NCBI GenBank assembly: GCA_013398955.1
Contig: VWPU01002068.1
Coordinates: 124,001-188,000 of the forward strand
Direction of reading: 5' to 3'
Length of the DNA: 64,000 nt
Origin: Callaeas wilsoni
Lineage: Eukaryota; Chordata; Aves; Passeriformes; Callaeidae
Shown: positions 48,257 through 61,422 of the stretch, in pieces
How the letters are laid out: each line of letters opens with the position of its first letter
Numbering within the stretch: the stretch's first letter is position 1
Notes under the pieces: model-generated
Database searches by the model: none
Seen by the model: only the letters and a program-made list of their open reading frames with translations
Told to the model about the DNA's origin: nothing
Position numbers and translations under genes: made by a program

Positions 48257-50914
48257 GAAAAAGGTTATTGAGAAGTCCAAACAAGCACTGCTGCTCCACT
48301 TTAGCCATGTCCTTGGCACTGGTCTCTATCCCCCAATACTGCAGTTCCTCTTCCTCCTCTATCTCAAAACTTTCTGCTCTTCTACAATCTCTTTTGTCAT
48401 GAGGCTCTTTTGCCCATCCTTTGATGGTCCAGTAGTCCAGACTTCATCTGGATTTCTGCTGCTTCCATAACTTAAGACTTAGCTGAATGCATGACGTGTT
48501 ACAAAATAAGTGTTTTGTCCTTTTCTCTTGCTACTATATTTTGGGGAGTCTGAGGAAGGAGCAGGTTAATAAAATGGAAAAAGGTCCTGTATAACATTTG
48601 GATTCCCGTCATATTTAGGCACTGAGAAAATAGAATGAAGTGGCAATCCTGTAAGAATTTTTTTTAATGGATGAGACAAAATGATTATGAGTGTTCATAT
48701 ATCAAGTAAGGCATGAAAAGGTTACCTGTCTAAATACAGTAATTAAAAACATATCCAAATTGTACTCTCAAAACCTGTATGTGAGAAGGGGGAAGGGGTT
48801 TTGGGCAAACATAGTGGAACATTTGACCCTTTGCCAAATTAAGAGACATTTGAAAGTTACAAATCCATTAAGCAAATACCAGGGAAACAGGAGCAAGTGT
48901 TTGCACACGTCTGCAGGTTGGTGTGTGGCTAGAAATGGCAAGGGGTCTATGTGTGCCTGTGAGAGTGAAAGAGTGTGAGTGAGATTGTACCAGTTGGCCA
49001 TATACATGCTAATAGTCTCACTCCTTTTTTCTTTTCCTGATCAGGGAGTGCCAGAACCTCTCCAACATTTTTAGGGTTAGGCAGATCATCTGACGTTAGC
49101 GTAAGTCTGGAATCCTGAGACAGGACTCAGGTGGCACAACAAAAAAACCTGATCATTTTTCTGCAGGAAGTTTTCCAAAAGCTGGGGCAGTCTCTCCAGA
49201 TGCAACGCCTCTCACCATAGCACAGCAAAGCACAGAAGGCTCACAAGGAGAGTTAAAGATATTGCATGGTGCTCTTCATTGTAAAGAAGGGCTTTACAAC
49301 TCTTCTGTAAGGGTTCCTGATATGTTTTTCAGGTGGGACTTCGAGCTTATTTACAGATAGTGGGAAACTGGTCAATTTGGTAACCCAGTCATTAGTGCCA
49401 AGGCTGAGCAATGGTAATGCCAAGGGACTGGGAATCAAGGATGTTTCCAGTAGAGCCATTACACCTCACCTTAATAGTCTCCTTTTGTTCTACTCTGATC
49501 ATGGGAATAGGATGTAACAGGGAAGATGATTTCAGTGGCAATAGGAAGATACTGTCTTTAGAGTTGCCCAAGGCATATGGGCTCCCTCTGTGCAAGCCAG
49601 GTGCAGGATGACTATAGAGCAGTTTACAGCAGGACCTTGACAGGTGAGGCCTTAAGGAGAAAGATAAAGGAGAGATGAAATATCACTGAAGTCAATAGCC
49701 AAGGAACTATTAACTGAAGTTCAGAGAACAGCTTGTGGGAGCTGCTGTCTCCTTGTCCTCCAGGTGAATTTTCGGTCATTTCTCTGCAGGTTCACTGACG
49801 ACTCTCAGACTGTGATGTGGATCAAGGGCTGTCTGCATGCAGACCATGACAGCTACCCTTAGAATTTGTAGGCACAGGCCCGTCTCACTGCCAGCAGACA
49901 ACTCCTCTGAGGCTGGCAGCACTGTCCCAGAGATGAGGCAGTCCTGCCATGTACTGCCCAAAGACACAAGGTCCCAAGAGCTCTTAAACAAATGGAACAA
50001 AAAGAGATCACTGCAGGGAAACAAGGGATGGAGGCTAGAGAAGGTGCCATCATGAATAATATCAAGGAGAGAACTGTCTAGTGTTAGGGGAACTGCTCTC
50101 TGCCCTGCTGATGTACAAGCGAAGCTGCCAGACTATTTGACAATGTCATTTTTCTGAGAGGTATCTGTGCAAGTATAGCAAGAATGATCAAAAAGGCCTG
50201 ATGGCTTTTGTTCTGTGCATTATGCTCACCGGTGCCCAAGGATGAGAGCCCTGTCTGCCTTCCCAAGCAGCTGGAGTTCTGAACTGGCATGTCCCCATGG
50301 ACAGACCATCCTACTGATGAGGAAGACACACATATTCTTTGTTCTAGCTTTGTTCTTCCCCACCTGTCAAAGGAAGGGCTTCAAACACGTCGTTCCAGCA
50401 TCTAGGAAGTCACCTAAGAGTGTGTTTGGCATTTGCTGTTTTACTGCATCTCCTGCAATGTGTCCAACCGTTAAAAGGTTTTATGAAATTGGCACACGGA
50501 TCCCGCTTGAGTTCATTTACTTTGAAATGGCATAGGGGTTTTTTGCCCTATAATTTTCTATTTATGTGGAAATGGTCTTTAATGTTCTGCTTTAGTAGGT
50601 GACAATACAGATAAACAGAAGTTGATTTATGATTCATATGTAATATATATATATGGAATATATTGTAATTTACAGAGGGAAAATAATCTCATAAATACTA
50701 ATCATGTTTACAAGACTTTTAGGCAGTGTCACATTGCAAGACACTCTTTTGCTAAATTTTTCTAAACCTGTCAGAGAGCAAGCAGAGGGCTTGTGGGATG
50801 AGCAATTCCAGATGTGGGTAGGGATTTCCAGAGGGAAGAGAGAAATATAATTTCAGAAAAGGAATGCATAATAAATGCTTCTACACCAATGCATGCAGTA
50901 AGAGCAACAAACAG
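48257..50914. other. Non-coding DNA, no gene seen
   Basis: Frames are 106 codons or fewer on both strands. Base composition is more GC-balanced at 49.4-50.5 kb than elsewhere, but I recognise no protein or repeat. A short TATATATATATA run is at about 50644-50655. Confidence 0.5.
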
Positions 50915-51870
50915 GAGGAGCTGGAAGCTCAGTTTTGGGGCCACTCCTGTTTTACAACTTTACTGATGATTTGGACGTGGGAATTGAGTGCACCCTCAGT
51001 AAATTGGCAGACGAGACTGATGTGGGTGGGAGTGTTGTTCTGCTCAAGGGTAGGAAGGCTCTGCAGAGAGACCTGGGCAGACTCCACCCGTGGGCTGAGG
51101 TCACGACTGCAGGAGGTTCAACAAGGCCCAGTGCAGGGTCCTGCGCTTGAGTCACAGCAACCCCAGGCAGCTCCACAGGCTGGGGGAGGAGTGGCTAGAG
51201 AGCTGTTTGGCAGAAAGGGACTTGGGGGTGGTGGCTGACAGTGGCTGAACACGAGCCAGGGTGTGCCCAGACAATGGCATCTTGGTCTGCAGTGTGGCCA
51301 GCAGGACTAGGGAAGTGATAATCTTGGCACTGTGCTTGGCACTGCTGAGGCTGCGCCTCGGTTCCTGCCCCGTTCTGAGTACCCCATGACAGGAAAGTTA
51401 CTGAGTTCCTGGAGAGTGTCTGGCAAAGGGTAATAAGGCATGTGAAGGGTCTACAAAACATGTCTTGTAAAGAACAGCTGAGAGAACTGGAGCTGTTTAT
51501 CCTGGAGAAAAGGAGGTTCAGGGGGGACCTCATCGCTCTCTACAGCTCCCTGAAAGGAGGGTGTAGCCAGGTGGGGGCTGGTCTCTCCTACACTACCTAC
51601 AGTGAGAGGTCTAGAGGAAATGGCCTTAAGATGAGACGGGAGATTCACATCAGATATTAGAAAACATTTTTTTACTGTTAGGGTGGTCAGGCATCGGAAT
51701 AGGTTTCCCAGGGGGAGGGTGCAGTCACTGTCCCTGGAGGTGTTCAAGAGGTATCTGGATCCAGTGCTGGGTGACTGTTTAGTGGTTTAGGGGTTGCAGT
51801 GGTGGAGCTGGGTGGATGACTTAACTTGTGATCTTGTAGATATCTTCCAGTAATGACGATTCTATGAGTC
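50915..51870 (+). mobile_element. CR1 LINE, 5'-truncated, with frameshifted RT remnant
   Basis: The element enters within the reverse-transcriptase domain and runs to a CR1 3' end (GACGATTCTATGAGTC at about 51854-51869). Translated signatures are [16 protein letters not shown] (from about 50983), [19 protein letters not shown] in another frame, and RELELFILEKRRFRGDLIAL (from about 51481). The first and third are in the same frame but separated by stops, and the middle needs a different frame, so the copy is dead. Where functional CR1 has the YxDD-like catalytic box upstream, this copy has already been truncated. Confidence 0.95.
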
Positions 51871-54584
51871 CTCAAGATTAAGGCTAGAAGGGAATTGCAA
51901 AAACCAGTTTTCGTTAAAATTCCATGAAAGATATAGGTTTGTGAGATATTTCATGACAGAAAAGGATTTTTCTTGTTGAATATTTGACTGCTACAGTTGC
52001 ATTGCCATAGGAGAGATCCACATACTCATTGCCTGTGCCTAGCTTTCATACCAATCTCTCTTCCTCTGGGAGATTCCAGTAGCTCACATCAGCAAGCAGC
52101 TGGCTGTCACAGTGCCTTTCTTGGCCCTTCAGGAGGGTGTGTCACCCTCTAAGCTGCTCTAGAGAAAGCAGCCACAGCTGTGGGGAGCAACAAGGGTCCT
52201 TTGCAAGGCCATATCAGGCGATAGGTCTTGGCAGGCTATGTTATGGCAGAGTGCATTCTTTGTATGGTGACACTGGCACTACCAACCCCATAAAAATCCA
52301 TATGGGGAAGCAGGACATCATAAACTGGTTTAAGAAATTCTTTTGGAGGGATCTAGTCAAGGCTGTGTTCCAAGGTGGGTGAAATTCAGGCTTACAGTAG
52401 GTAGATCAGGGCAGTGGTACCTCAATGTCCTGAAGTGCAGCAGCCTCCTGAATGGACAGGTGGAAACCGTATCTTTAGTGGAAACAAAACAGTAACATTA
52501 GCCTAAAACACGGTTCCATCAGTTAATGTTTTCCACTGTGTTGCTGGTGTCCAGTAGGTTATAATAGTGTTTTCCATGCCTAAATAGTAGATAAACAGCT
52601 GGGTTTTCTCTTTCAAATCTAAAGTTAGATAATGGATAGCATTGCAGATAGCCCAGTGTCTTCAGGTGTGCAGATATGACCTTGGCAGAGCATTACAATA
52701 TTGATAAGAAAAGAAGAAAGTCTTAATATTTGCCACAAAACTGATTGAAATCCTCTTAATCTTTCCAGTATAAATCTCCAACAAAAGGATATTTTTAACT
52801 GAGATAGAATCATATTCAAAACAACAAGATCAAATATGCTCTGTTATCAGATGAAAAAAATAAATTGCATTTCAGATATTGAAAGCTTTGATATTTCAAT
52901 GATGTTTTTATTCGAAAATTACTTCTCTCATCTTGTGTAGAATGCAATTTTCATCACAATAGCATGTTAAATTGCGGAAAAATTATCATTTTCCCTTTTA
53001 AGTTGTCACTTTTCCCAAAACAGTTTAATTAGTGGTTTGATCCAGTCATTCATTGTCACCTCTACTGTGTCTATTCAAAACTCTTAACCTATCTTTATAT
53101 CGGCTATAAGCTCTGGGAAGTAACAAATACACCTCAACAGATCAAGTTGTTTTGGCAGGGCAGGCAAAGTGTTAGTCCTTGAATTTTCTAGAGAACGAGA
53201 AACTTCCTGTGTGATAAGCAAGAAAAATGTTCTGGGTAGTCTTGTAATGCACTATTCTGAACTGTTTTTTCTTGGCTAACCAGTTGTGCGGATTTATTCC
53301 TAGATTCACACAGGTAAGTGTTTAATAGCATTTATCTAGCACAGCTGTGTCTAAGAAAAAAGAAAAGTGCTTTGGTGTGATGCCTCTCTATGCTGTTTAT
53401 AAAAACCTATTGAGAAACTGCAAACTTGAGGACTGACTGCATCCCTAGGGAAAAGAAGGGAGAACTCACCTGAGTGCTGAATGCAGTCATCTTCCAGGGG
53501 TGATCTGGGTAGCTAGAGAACACTCAGATCTCTTCAGCCTCCTCTGGAATTATGTGAGACTCTTCAAGAATTATGCAGGTGTATGGGAACTTGTCTGCTC
53601 ATGTTAGTATATGCTCTACTTTCCAAACTTGTGGAGGAAAAGGGTGAAACACTTCAGGTTCTTGTCTCTTGCTCATGTTCTTTATTCACTTTTCCAGACC
53701 CGTGATTTGCAGGATGTTTTTCCTTGTGCTTTCAGTTGCTGTAGATTCCAGTAGACTACAGTAGGGCTTGCCCACTGAGCCCCTCAGTGGGTCCATCTAT
53801 AGGGTTTACAGTTTTAGAACAGCACGGTTACAATCCATGCAGCCTGCCTTATTGCAGGTTATGGTCCTTGGAAATCCCTGCTTATCTGGAAGATCTGCTG
53901 AAGCTCAGCTATTGCTTTGGAGACGAAAGGAAGGGGAAAAATTCTTTTGAGATTGGCTTAACAGCAGGAGGTGGCTCTGCCTTAGTTCCTGCTTCTGCTG
54001 CCTGAGCACCCGCAGGCTTTCATCAGGGAAGATGAGATGAGGAGTAAGATTTGTAGAACAAGATGTGAAAGGTGCCTCTCAAAGCTTCCCTCCTAAGTTA
54101 AAAGTCTGCTATCTCTGTGTGTGGCTTTACCACAGGATTTGTCCTGTAGCCTTTCAGCAGGGCTGAGGTTCACTGCAGTGTCAGAGCTTGTATTTGCTTA
54201 TTTAACTTCTTTCTTGCAGATTTCAGTAAGCACTTGGTCCCAAATGCAAAATCTGTTGACCCCTGCAGCTAGTACCATTTGCACTTCTTAAACTGTCATT
54301 GAGTAGTTACTATGGTGCTGTGCAGATTAGAAATTTCATTAGAAGATAAACATGCAGACTGAAAAAGTGCACAGGCCTGTAGGGGATTTTCATAGTAAGA
54401 GGCACCAGCTTCTCAGTGTGCCACAGGTCCAGCATGGTCACTAGTAAAGACACTCTTCCAAACCAAGAAAGGACAGTGAAGATCTTATATGACTTCACTT
54501 TCAGAATAATGCACATGCTGTATCTTACTGCTGTGTGTGTAAAGTATTTAAAATGGAGAATCATCTCTTTAAAGGAAATGCTGC
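51871..54584. other. Non-coding DNA, no gene seen
   Basis: Frames are 81 codons or fewer and unrecognised. No repeat was named. Confidence 0.5.
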
Positions 54585-54660
54585 TGTACAAATATATACA
54601 CATATATACATATATAATACACACAGAGTCACACACACATACACATACATGTATATAAAT
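54585..54660. repeat. Mixed (TA)n/(CA)n low-complexity tract
   Basis: Alternating ATATATACACATATATACA words pass into CACACACACATACACATACA. It is purine-pyrimidine alternating and microsatellite-like, with likely length polymorphism. Confidence 0.85.
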
Positions 54661-57600
54661 ATTCTGCAGTCATGACTCTGGGTTAACTGCATACGCATCA
54701 TGCAAATAGTTGTATGATTTCCTTGTCTATCCTGCCTCTTCCCACATTATGGAATATACTTTCATCTATGTTGCATTACCTTGTGCAAATGACTGTTCTG
54801 CCATCTTCCAGCTCTTTGTATACCAACATACTAATTTACTTTTGCTTAATTCTACCCTCAGAAAACCATGGAATTTCCTGTGTTTGCTCAGCTAGGAGGA
54901 GTCCTGTATTAGTTGCTTCTGTTGCCTTATCCCTTTCTTCCACCTTGCTTGTCTTTCTCTCATGGAACAAGGTCTTCATGAAGAGAACAGATTTGGTTCA
55001 TGCATGTCCCCGAATGTCTGGGAACAACTTTAGTACAAATACTCTGTAATAGTGCTGAAGTGTTTCTTGCTCTAAAAGTGCTCCTCTGATGAGCTTGAAA
55101 ATACTGGAGAGACTAGTATTGTGAGGCAACTGCAGACTGAATGTGACACGGTGTACATCACCATCTCTTAGAATGAAAATATAAAATTTTAGTTACCAGA
55201 TAACTAGTACCACCGAAATTTTCTGAACCATTTTTTTCAAAAATAAGTAATTGATGTTTCAGTTTACTGTAATTCAGCTAACCCACAGTTTAGGTGTTCA
55301 CTATGCATTCGGTAAGGAGGATGATGTCTGACTCTTTATCCAAAATCATACATATCTCTGTGTCAACCACAAAAAGAACTGAAGGCCGCAAGAAAAGGTT
55401 TGATTTTATGTACATCCTTAACTGAGAGCCTGAAGAGAGTAAGCTGTAGGAGCTAGATAGATGTCATGACATTGTTCTAGGAAATGGGAAGAAATGGGGC
55501 TGATGTATTAGTGTTCTTTCAAAAGAGATAAAAAGTTGAATGCTCTGTATGACAAAAACCCCCATGAACTTGCTATCTTTGCCTTGTTCAGAACATTTAG
55601 TTGCCACTAATATTTTTTAAAATATGTGTTAATTATACAGCTTGGACTTTGGAGAGCCCAGACTGTGTCACTGGTGTTGAGCAGCTCTGGGTACTATTCT
55701 CTACAGATACCTTGGATGCTACCCTCTTCCAATTCTTCTCTGGTTTGTTTTTGCTTTTTTTTCCCCTAATGTTTTCCTGTTTGGTAGTCATCTTCCTCCA
55801 TTTTTCTGAATCCCCTTTTTCTAATGAAACTACTAATTCCTAATGATTTTTACTCTGCTTGGAGGAAATTTCCTTCCATCAAATTCTGTATGTTTCCTCT
55901 GAAAACTACATTGCTCGTAGTGATTCACAAAATTAGGATCTTTTCTGGAAACTGATTTTTGTTTGTTCTGTAGCTTCTTTCCAGCAGACATAATGTGTAT
56001 GTTATTGTATTGCTGGTTTAGGCATGGAATTCATAAACTCAAATCTGACTCATAGTTTGCGAATAGCACTTTCAAACTGTCACATCACGGAGTAACATAA
56101 TGCAATTTTTTGCTATGTATCTATTGGGAGTTTGATAGTCCATTTTTCTCCATGGAAGGCAGATCTTGGGATACTAATCTTTTCTTTTGAAAAATTGGAG
56201 AAAAAATGAATAGAAAACTCTTTGAGGTTGTGTAAAGTTCAAGGGATGAAGAAGTGTTAAAGACTATCATTTAACAGAAAGATGACAGTCAGTCTACTTG
56301 CTTTCAATATGCAGCATAATATTTGTTCCAAATGACTCTTTTGTCATTTCAAGAGAACTTCAGTGCCAATAAAATAAAGATGGAAGCCAACACAGGTTGT
56401 TCAAGAATAACATACTTGCCCACAATTGTTATGGTACTAGATGGGCAGAAGTGGGCACTGGAAAGGTTCTGCATACTGTCTCATACAACACAGGGACTTG
56501 GAAAATAGATGCAAAAGGTAACTTAGGATGAACGACTTCACAAGTCAACAAGGAAAATACTTGAAGAAAGCTGTCTACAGGAGAATTCAAATGGGCACCA
56601 CAGGTTATCTGTCCTCGTTTATGTCCAGAGAGTGACTTGCAAGGTGACACAAAAGTGAGAGTCTTTCTGAAGAAGTACAAGGAACAGGGCTAGATGACAT
56701 ATAAGATTCACAAACTGGAGAGATGACATGAAGAAGATGAAATTCAGAGAGGACAAGTGCAATGTGTGGAACTGAAAGACAAAAAATTAACTTTGCAGGT
56801 ATAGAACTGGGAATAACTGGAGTTATTTGGCAGGAGCTCTGCAGGAAAATATGCATGGAGCACTTCACCTAACATCATCTTGGAAACAGAGAAGACTTAC
56901 TTCAAAAAGTTTCCTGAGCTTTGAGGAGTGCACTCAAAGAAAAATACAGGCAAATAGAGACAATTTGAGAAAAAACAACATGTGGTAAGAAAAGCTATCT
57001 CAAGAGAAAAGCTGAATGAACAAACCTACAAGATCTTGTTTTGTTTCTGATTTATCAAAGTTTATTATAGAAGAAAAGAATGACTAATTCTGGTGGGATA
57101 GTACAAGACAAAACTGAGCTTATCTGGGAAATAGAAGAATTCTTAAGAAAAAGATTCCTGCTACCAAGAAACAGTGCATTAGAACAAGACTTGAAGAGAA
57201 ATTACAGAAAAAAAGCTTTTCTCTGAGGTGGCTTGGTTGCAATTTACTCTTACAGAAGGATGGACAGGATAGGACTTAAAGTCCCTTCTGGCTCTGCATT
57301 TTTATTACTTTTCTGTCATCCTGTTTCAAAAAGTGACTTATCTGAGACAAGTTAGAAACCAGAGGTCTGACAAGCTAGTTTGGTGAAAAGCTGTTGAAAA
57401 GGGACATGAAAAAAAGCACATGAACACCAGCAACAGCAGACACTTTCCTATGAAATACAGGAGGGTTTGGAAACCTGCTCTGCCTATCTCTTCAGCTCCC
57501 TGCCCCCTGCCCCCTTGGCTTTTAGACTTACACCTAAAAAGAAGAAGAATCAGGTAGTGGAACTCCTGTGACTGCTGTCTCTATGGGAAATGCCACAGAA

Positions 57601-59040
57601 AATGTATGTAGGGGACTGTTTTTCATTGCTTAGAGTGAAAAAAAAGGTTTCTCAGCTTCACATCCTGGGACTGAACAGCTCTGCCACCACTGTGTCCCTG
57701 AGCAGCTACCAAGTCCCTGGGCTGGACACTGCAGAAGAGATCAGGTCCTGCCTGTTTTATTCCAGAGGAGACTGCATTATTTTCTTGGTACTTTTTTTTC
57801 GTGTTCTGTCATGCTGAGCTTTGCTAGCACTTGGGTCACAGCAGCAGTGCCAGAGGTGTTCAGCCTTGTAGACACAACAGGTGATGAGAGCAAGGACAAG
57901 GTTGTGCGGCATCAGTGGTGAAGTTGGATAAAACACACCCACAATTTGTGAGTAGAGAGAAACCAACAAGCCAAACCTAAGACTTCATTTCTTATTTTCT
58001 GCTAAGGCAAAAAACCATTGCAGCTTGTGATATACTGGGTTGCAAAGTCAGTAACAGGGTCTGGCATGCAGGGGCTTCTCTTCTCAATATCAACGTGGAT
58101 GGCCAGAACACATTTATTTGTGGAATCTCTGAAGCAAGCTATAAATGAAAAATCAAATTAAAAAAATAATCTTTGCTTCCTTTCTGCCTATTGAAAATAC
58201 TTAGAACTGTGCTCTTTGCTGTGATTTTTAGCTCAAATATACCTAGAAACATCTAAGTAGACATTAATTTTTAGATTAAATAAGTGGAACATTTCCAAAG
58301 TTGAACATCTATTTTTCTGTAATTGTCTTCTCTGAGATCCCTTTGATACCATTTTTAAAATAGAAGGAAAGAAATCACCTTTTGTCCTGTTCATACAGGG
58401 TATGATATTTTCAGGGTCTCTTTCAATAAAATAATTCAAATTGTTCAGGACACTCTGACCACTCTCAGAATTTTTTAATTTCACTTTAATCTTCAGAAAT
58501 ATTTTCAAGCAGCACTCTGATCTTGATCTCAAAGGAACAGTAGCCTCAGAAAAGTTAACATGATGTTTCTAACTTGGTACCTTTCTCAGGAGAAAGGTTG
58601 GCTGAAAAACAAGAACACCATTTTATGGCACATCATCAGACTGTAAATGGAGGCTTTCTTCTTACAGAAAGAGCCAGCTTACCTGCTATCCTACACTGCT
58701 GAATGATTAGCTCTTCTGGCATTACTTCCCTCTCAGTCTAAAAAATCTTCCTGTCACACATTCTTGAGAAATCTCAGTTTTTCAAAAATAACCCCACTTC
58801 TTTTGTGACCCAGTGATCTTCTTACTTTTCTGAGTTTTATTGCTTAATTGATAATACCTAGAGGGCTTTTGCTTGAGAAGTGATGATCTCTGCAGTTTTT
58901 GGTGAGGAAGTTGAAGCTGGTTTATTTATAACTGATGTACCCTGGGGATCATAAACTTGTTTGCTAGGGATAAGGTGAAAAGAAGTTATATTCAATTTAT
59001 GTTACAGTTTAAAACATCTTTTAAGCAACAGAATAATCTG
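54661..59040. other. AT-rich non-coding DNA, no gene seen
   Basis: The longest frame is 111 codons at 54714-55049, unrecognised. A weak CR1-tail-like phrase (ACTTAAAGTCCCTTCTGGCT) occurs at about 57273-57292 but is too short to call. Confidence 0.5.
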
Positions 59041-59100
59041 TTGGTTTTTTTGGGTTTTGTTTTCTTTTTTGTTTGTTTGTTCGTTTGTTTGGTGTTTTTT
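59041..59100. repeat. (TTTG)n-rich low-complexity tract
   Basis: T-rich run passing into GTTTGTTTGTTCGTTTGTTTG at about 59071-59091. Confidence 0.85.
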
Positions 59101-61138
59101 AAGTGGCTGCCAATGGCCTGCTGAGTGTTTAACATACTTTAAAATATTTTAGCTTTCCCTTACCCTGTGAGTCTTATGATTTTGTCACCTAACATCTCTC
59201 TATTTTGTACTGATTCTGACAGGTTCTCTTTTCCAAAACAAAAACACTAACTCACTGAAGAAGGAATGGGAAAATAGACTATAGGATTCCCTCAGTGCAA
59301 ATGAACAAGCACAGAGGATTGCAGAGTTGAGAACAAAAGAACTGCCTGTCTGTAGATAGATTCATGGAAAATTCTGTGTTCCAGTGTCAGACCAGTTGTT
59401 GATAAAGAGGAGATAGGGATGGCATCTGAAAGATGCAGTGAAGTGTTTTTAAGTATTATTTTTATTGCTGTTGGCTTACAATTTTGCGTGTGAGAGGAAG
59501 TGCAGAATTTTCTTCTGATTTTTCTCTAACTATCATTTTTTATTGTTTTGCTTTTTTACTTCTGCTATGAGTGACAACAGAATTATTCCACTTGTGATTT
59601 TTTTCCAGTCTGCATTAGTCTACATTACTCTCCAGGAAATGAAAGGCTGGGTTTTATGTCATCTTACTAATTGCTTTTCTTGCAGCAGTCAGATTCCAGT
59701 CTCTCGGCAAGGGCATAAGCACAAATTCAGTCAGTCTCAATGGGTTAAATTAAAAGCTGTGCACACTGAGGTGGGTGGTTTAAGATGTTTGATTATTGCT
59801 TGGTTTATCTAACCAAGGTGTTCTGCGGGGATTCAGGTTTATTACTGTTCTCTTAATGAGGGAATACTTTTCATTTGCTATTTTGTTTTTAAAAGTCAGG
59901 CAAACTCTCCTTGGATTCAGTCATGTAGAATTACACTGGAAATGGTCTGAAATCCCTAGCACTTCATTACAGCAGTCACTGTACCACAACTGAGGATAAA
60001 GTCTGAACCTTTAGCTGGGTTAAGTTTCGGGCTGTGCTCTGCAGCACTCATGTCCTCTCTGGTGCCCTTTTCCCCCCGGGTCTGATGATCTCTGCCATCC
60101 TCCTCACCAGCCTGTGGGCAGTCACCCCTCCCTTCACTTGCTCATCAGCCAAGCCCCTCCTTGGACCCAAGTCTGACCTGGCTTGTACCAAAGGTCCCCT
60201 GTTCTCCTCCTTGATTCCTTCCTGGGAGCCCCCTTCTCCATTGTGCCTCTTCTTGTGGGATTTCAGGAGGTGACTCTGGAGGCAAGGCAGCTGCTTTTGT
60301 ACAGTACTTGAAATGGTGACTCTTGATCCAGAAGATTCCCATAGGCCACGTATCTAAGCTCGAAGAGCATAATAATGATTTTCACCGTCCTGAAGTTGTT
60401 CTTACCTCATTGTTGAGGAATAATTTATATATTTTTTAAATTGATTAGAATTTTATAGGACATTATGAAAAGAAGCAAGGTGCTAGATCTGAAATAATTT
60501 GACAAAGTGAGCAAAATAGGCCTCAGATTTGTGAACCAGGTACCAAGCATGTTTAGGTTCCCTGTCACAATGCTAGTCTCCCTTTCTGTTCTGACATCAT
60601 TGAAGTGTGGCAATGAAAGGCATGAGATTTCCCTGCAGTTAATATCAATCTCTGTTTTATATCACTCTCTATAAAATGCAAAACTGCACAGAAAATTATG
60701 GGCTGGGTAAAGTGAATTTTTGGGTTAATACAATTATCATAATATTCATGGCACTAAGAACACACACTAGCACTTTGGAGTTATTCTTTTTAGTTCCGTA
60801 TTGTCAGAAATGCAGAATACTGAAATTCTACTTCTTTTTCTAGTTATCAGAATCATAAGAACTCTGTTTCTGTGGCCCCATTATCAAGGAGGTGTGTCTT
60901 TGATAGGCATGTGGATGCCACAGAGTATTTCCAACAAATATTCCTTGCACTGGATTAGTAGCTCACCTATATTCCATTGATGCCTTAGGATTTTAGCTTT
61001 TATATTTTCATATATCTGTAATCCTGCAATTCTTCAGTGTATAACTCTGAGCTCCATATAGAGTGTTAGCAACTGCTTTTCCCATTTTGGTCAGACACAA
61101 CAATTCCTCTCTAGGCCTGAGAATCAAGGACACCTCAC
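59101..61138. other. Non-coding DNA with a GC-richer patch
   Basis: Mostly AT-rich. The stretch 60040-60290 is C/T-rich and GC-richer, for example TTTTCCCCCCGGGTCTGATG near 60068. It gives overlapping short frames on both strands with no recognisable product. No named repeat. Confidence 0.45.
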
Positions 61139-61243
61139 TGTCTCAGGACCCAAGAAATGTCAACAAAAGTGAGGTAAGGGGGAGCAAACTAAGAGAATGG
61201 GGCTCCACTGCCTGAAGCTGTAATTGGACAATTGACCTCTGAT

Positions 61244-61251
61244 ATGCAAAT
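61244..61251 (+). promoter_or_regulatory. Octamer motif ATGCAAAT in LTR U3
   Basis: Exact ATGCAAAT, the POU/Oct-factor site, about 15 bases before the TATA-like element of this LTR. Spacing and position fit a U3 promoter element; use in vivo is unknown. Confidence 0.5.
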
Positions 61252-61355
61252 AGACAAAACTTATATCTGTCCAAAAACGTGTGACTGTGTCCATCCTGGG
61301 TGCAGTCTCTGAGACACTCCTGCACTGCCCAAGGTGTGCCCTGTGAAGGCCTTTC

Positions 61356-61361
61356 AATAAA
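61356..61361 (+). promoter_or_regulatory. AATAAA polyadenylation signal of compact LTR
   Basis: AATAAA lies 61 bases before the proposed 3' end and downstream of the TATA-like element, the order expected in U3-R-U5. Confidence 0.65.
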
Positions 61362-61422
61362 TACCTACCCTTTATCCTTTCACTCTGTCTAACCTCTGTT
61401 CCAGGTCAGCCTCCACAAGGCA

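Larger units (their letters stand above)
61139..61422 (+). mobile_element. Compact solo LTR with intact-looking control signals
   Basis: A 284-base block begins TGTCTCAGGACCC and ends CTCCACAAGGCA. It is flanked by TCAC at 61135-61138 and 61423-61426, a 4-bp duplication as made by gammaretrovirus-like (class I) elements. In order it holds an octamer-type ATGCAAAT (61244-61251), a TATA-like CTTATATC (near 61259), AATAAA (61356-61361) and a short U5 of about 60 bases. Nothing retroviral adjoins it. The bounds rest on the short duplication, so an alternative start a few bases away or a 6-bp class II duplication cannot be excluded. Confidence 0.75.

Noticed and set aside
57250..57310. A short CR1 3'-tail fragment
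   Set aside because: Only a phrase of about 20 bases resembles the CR1 end, with no tail repeat or upstream match.
60034..60342. A coding exon in the GC-richer patch near 60.1 kb
   Set aside because: Frames on both strands are equally open and none resembles a protein. The composition is C/T-rich and not codon-like.
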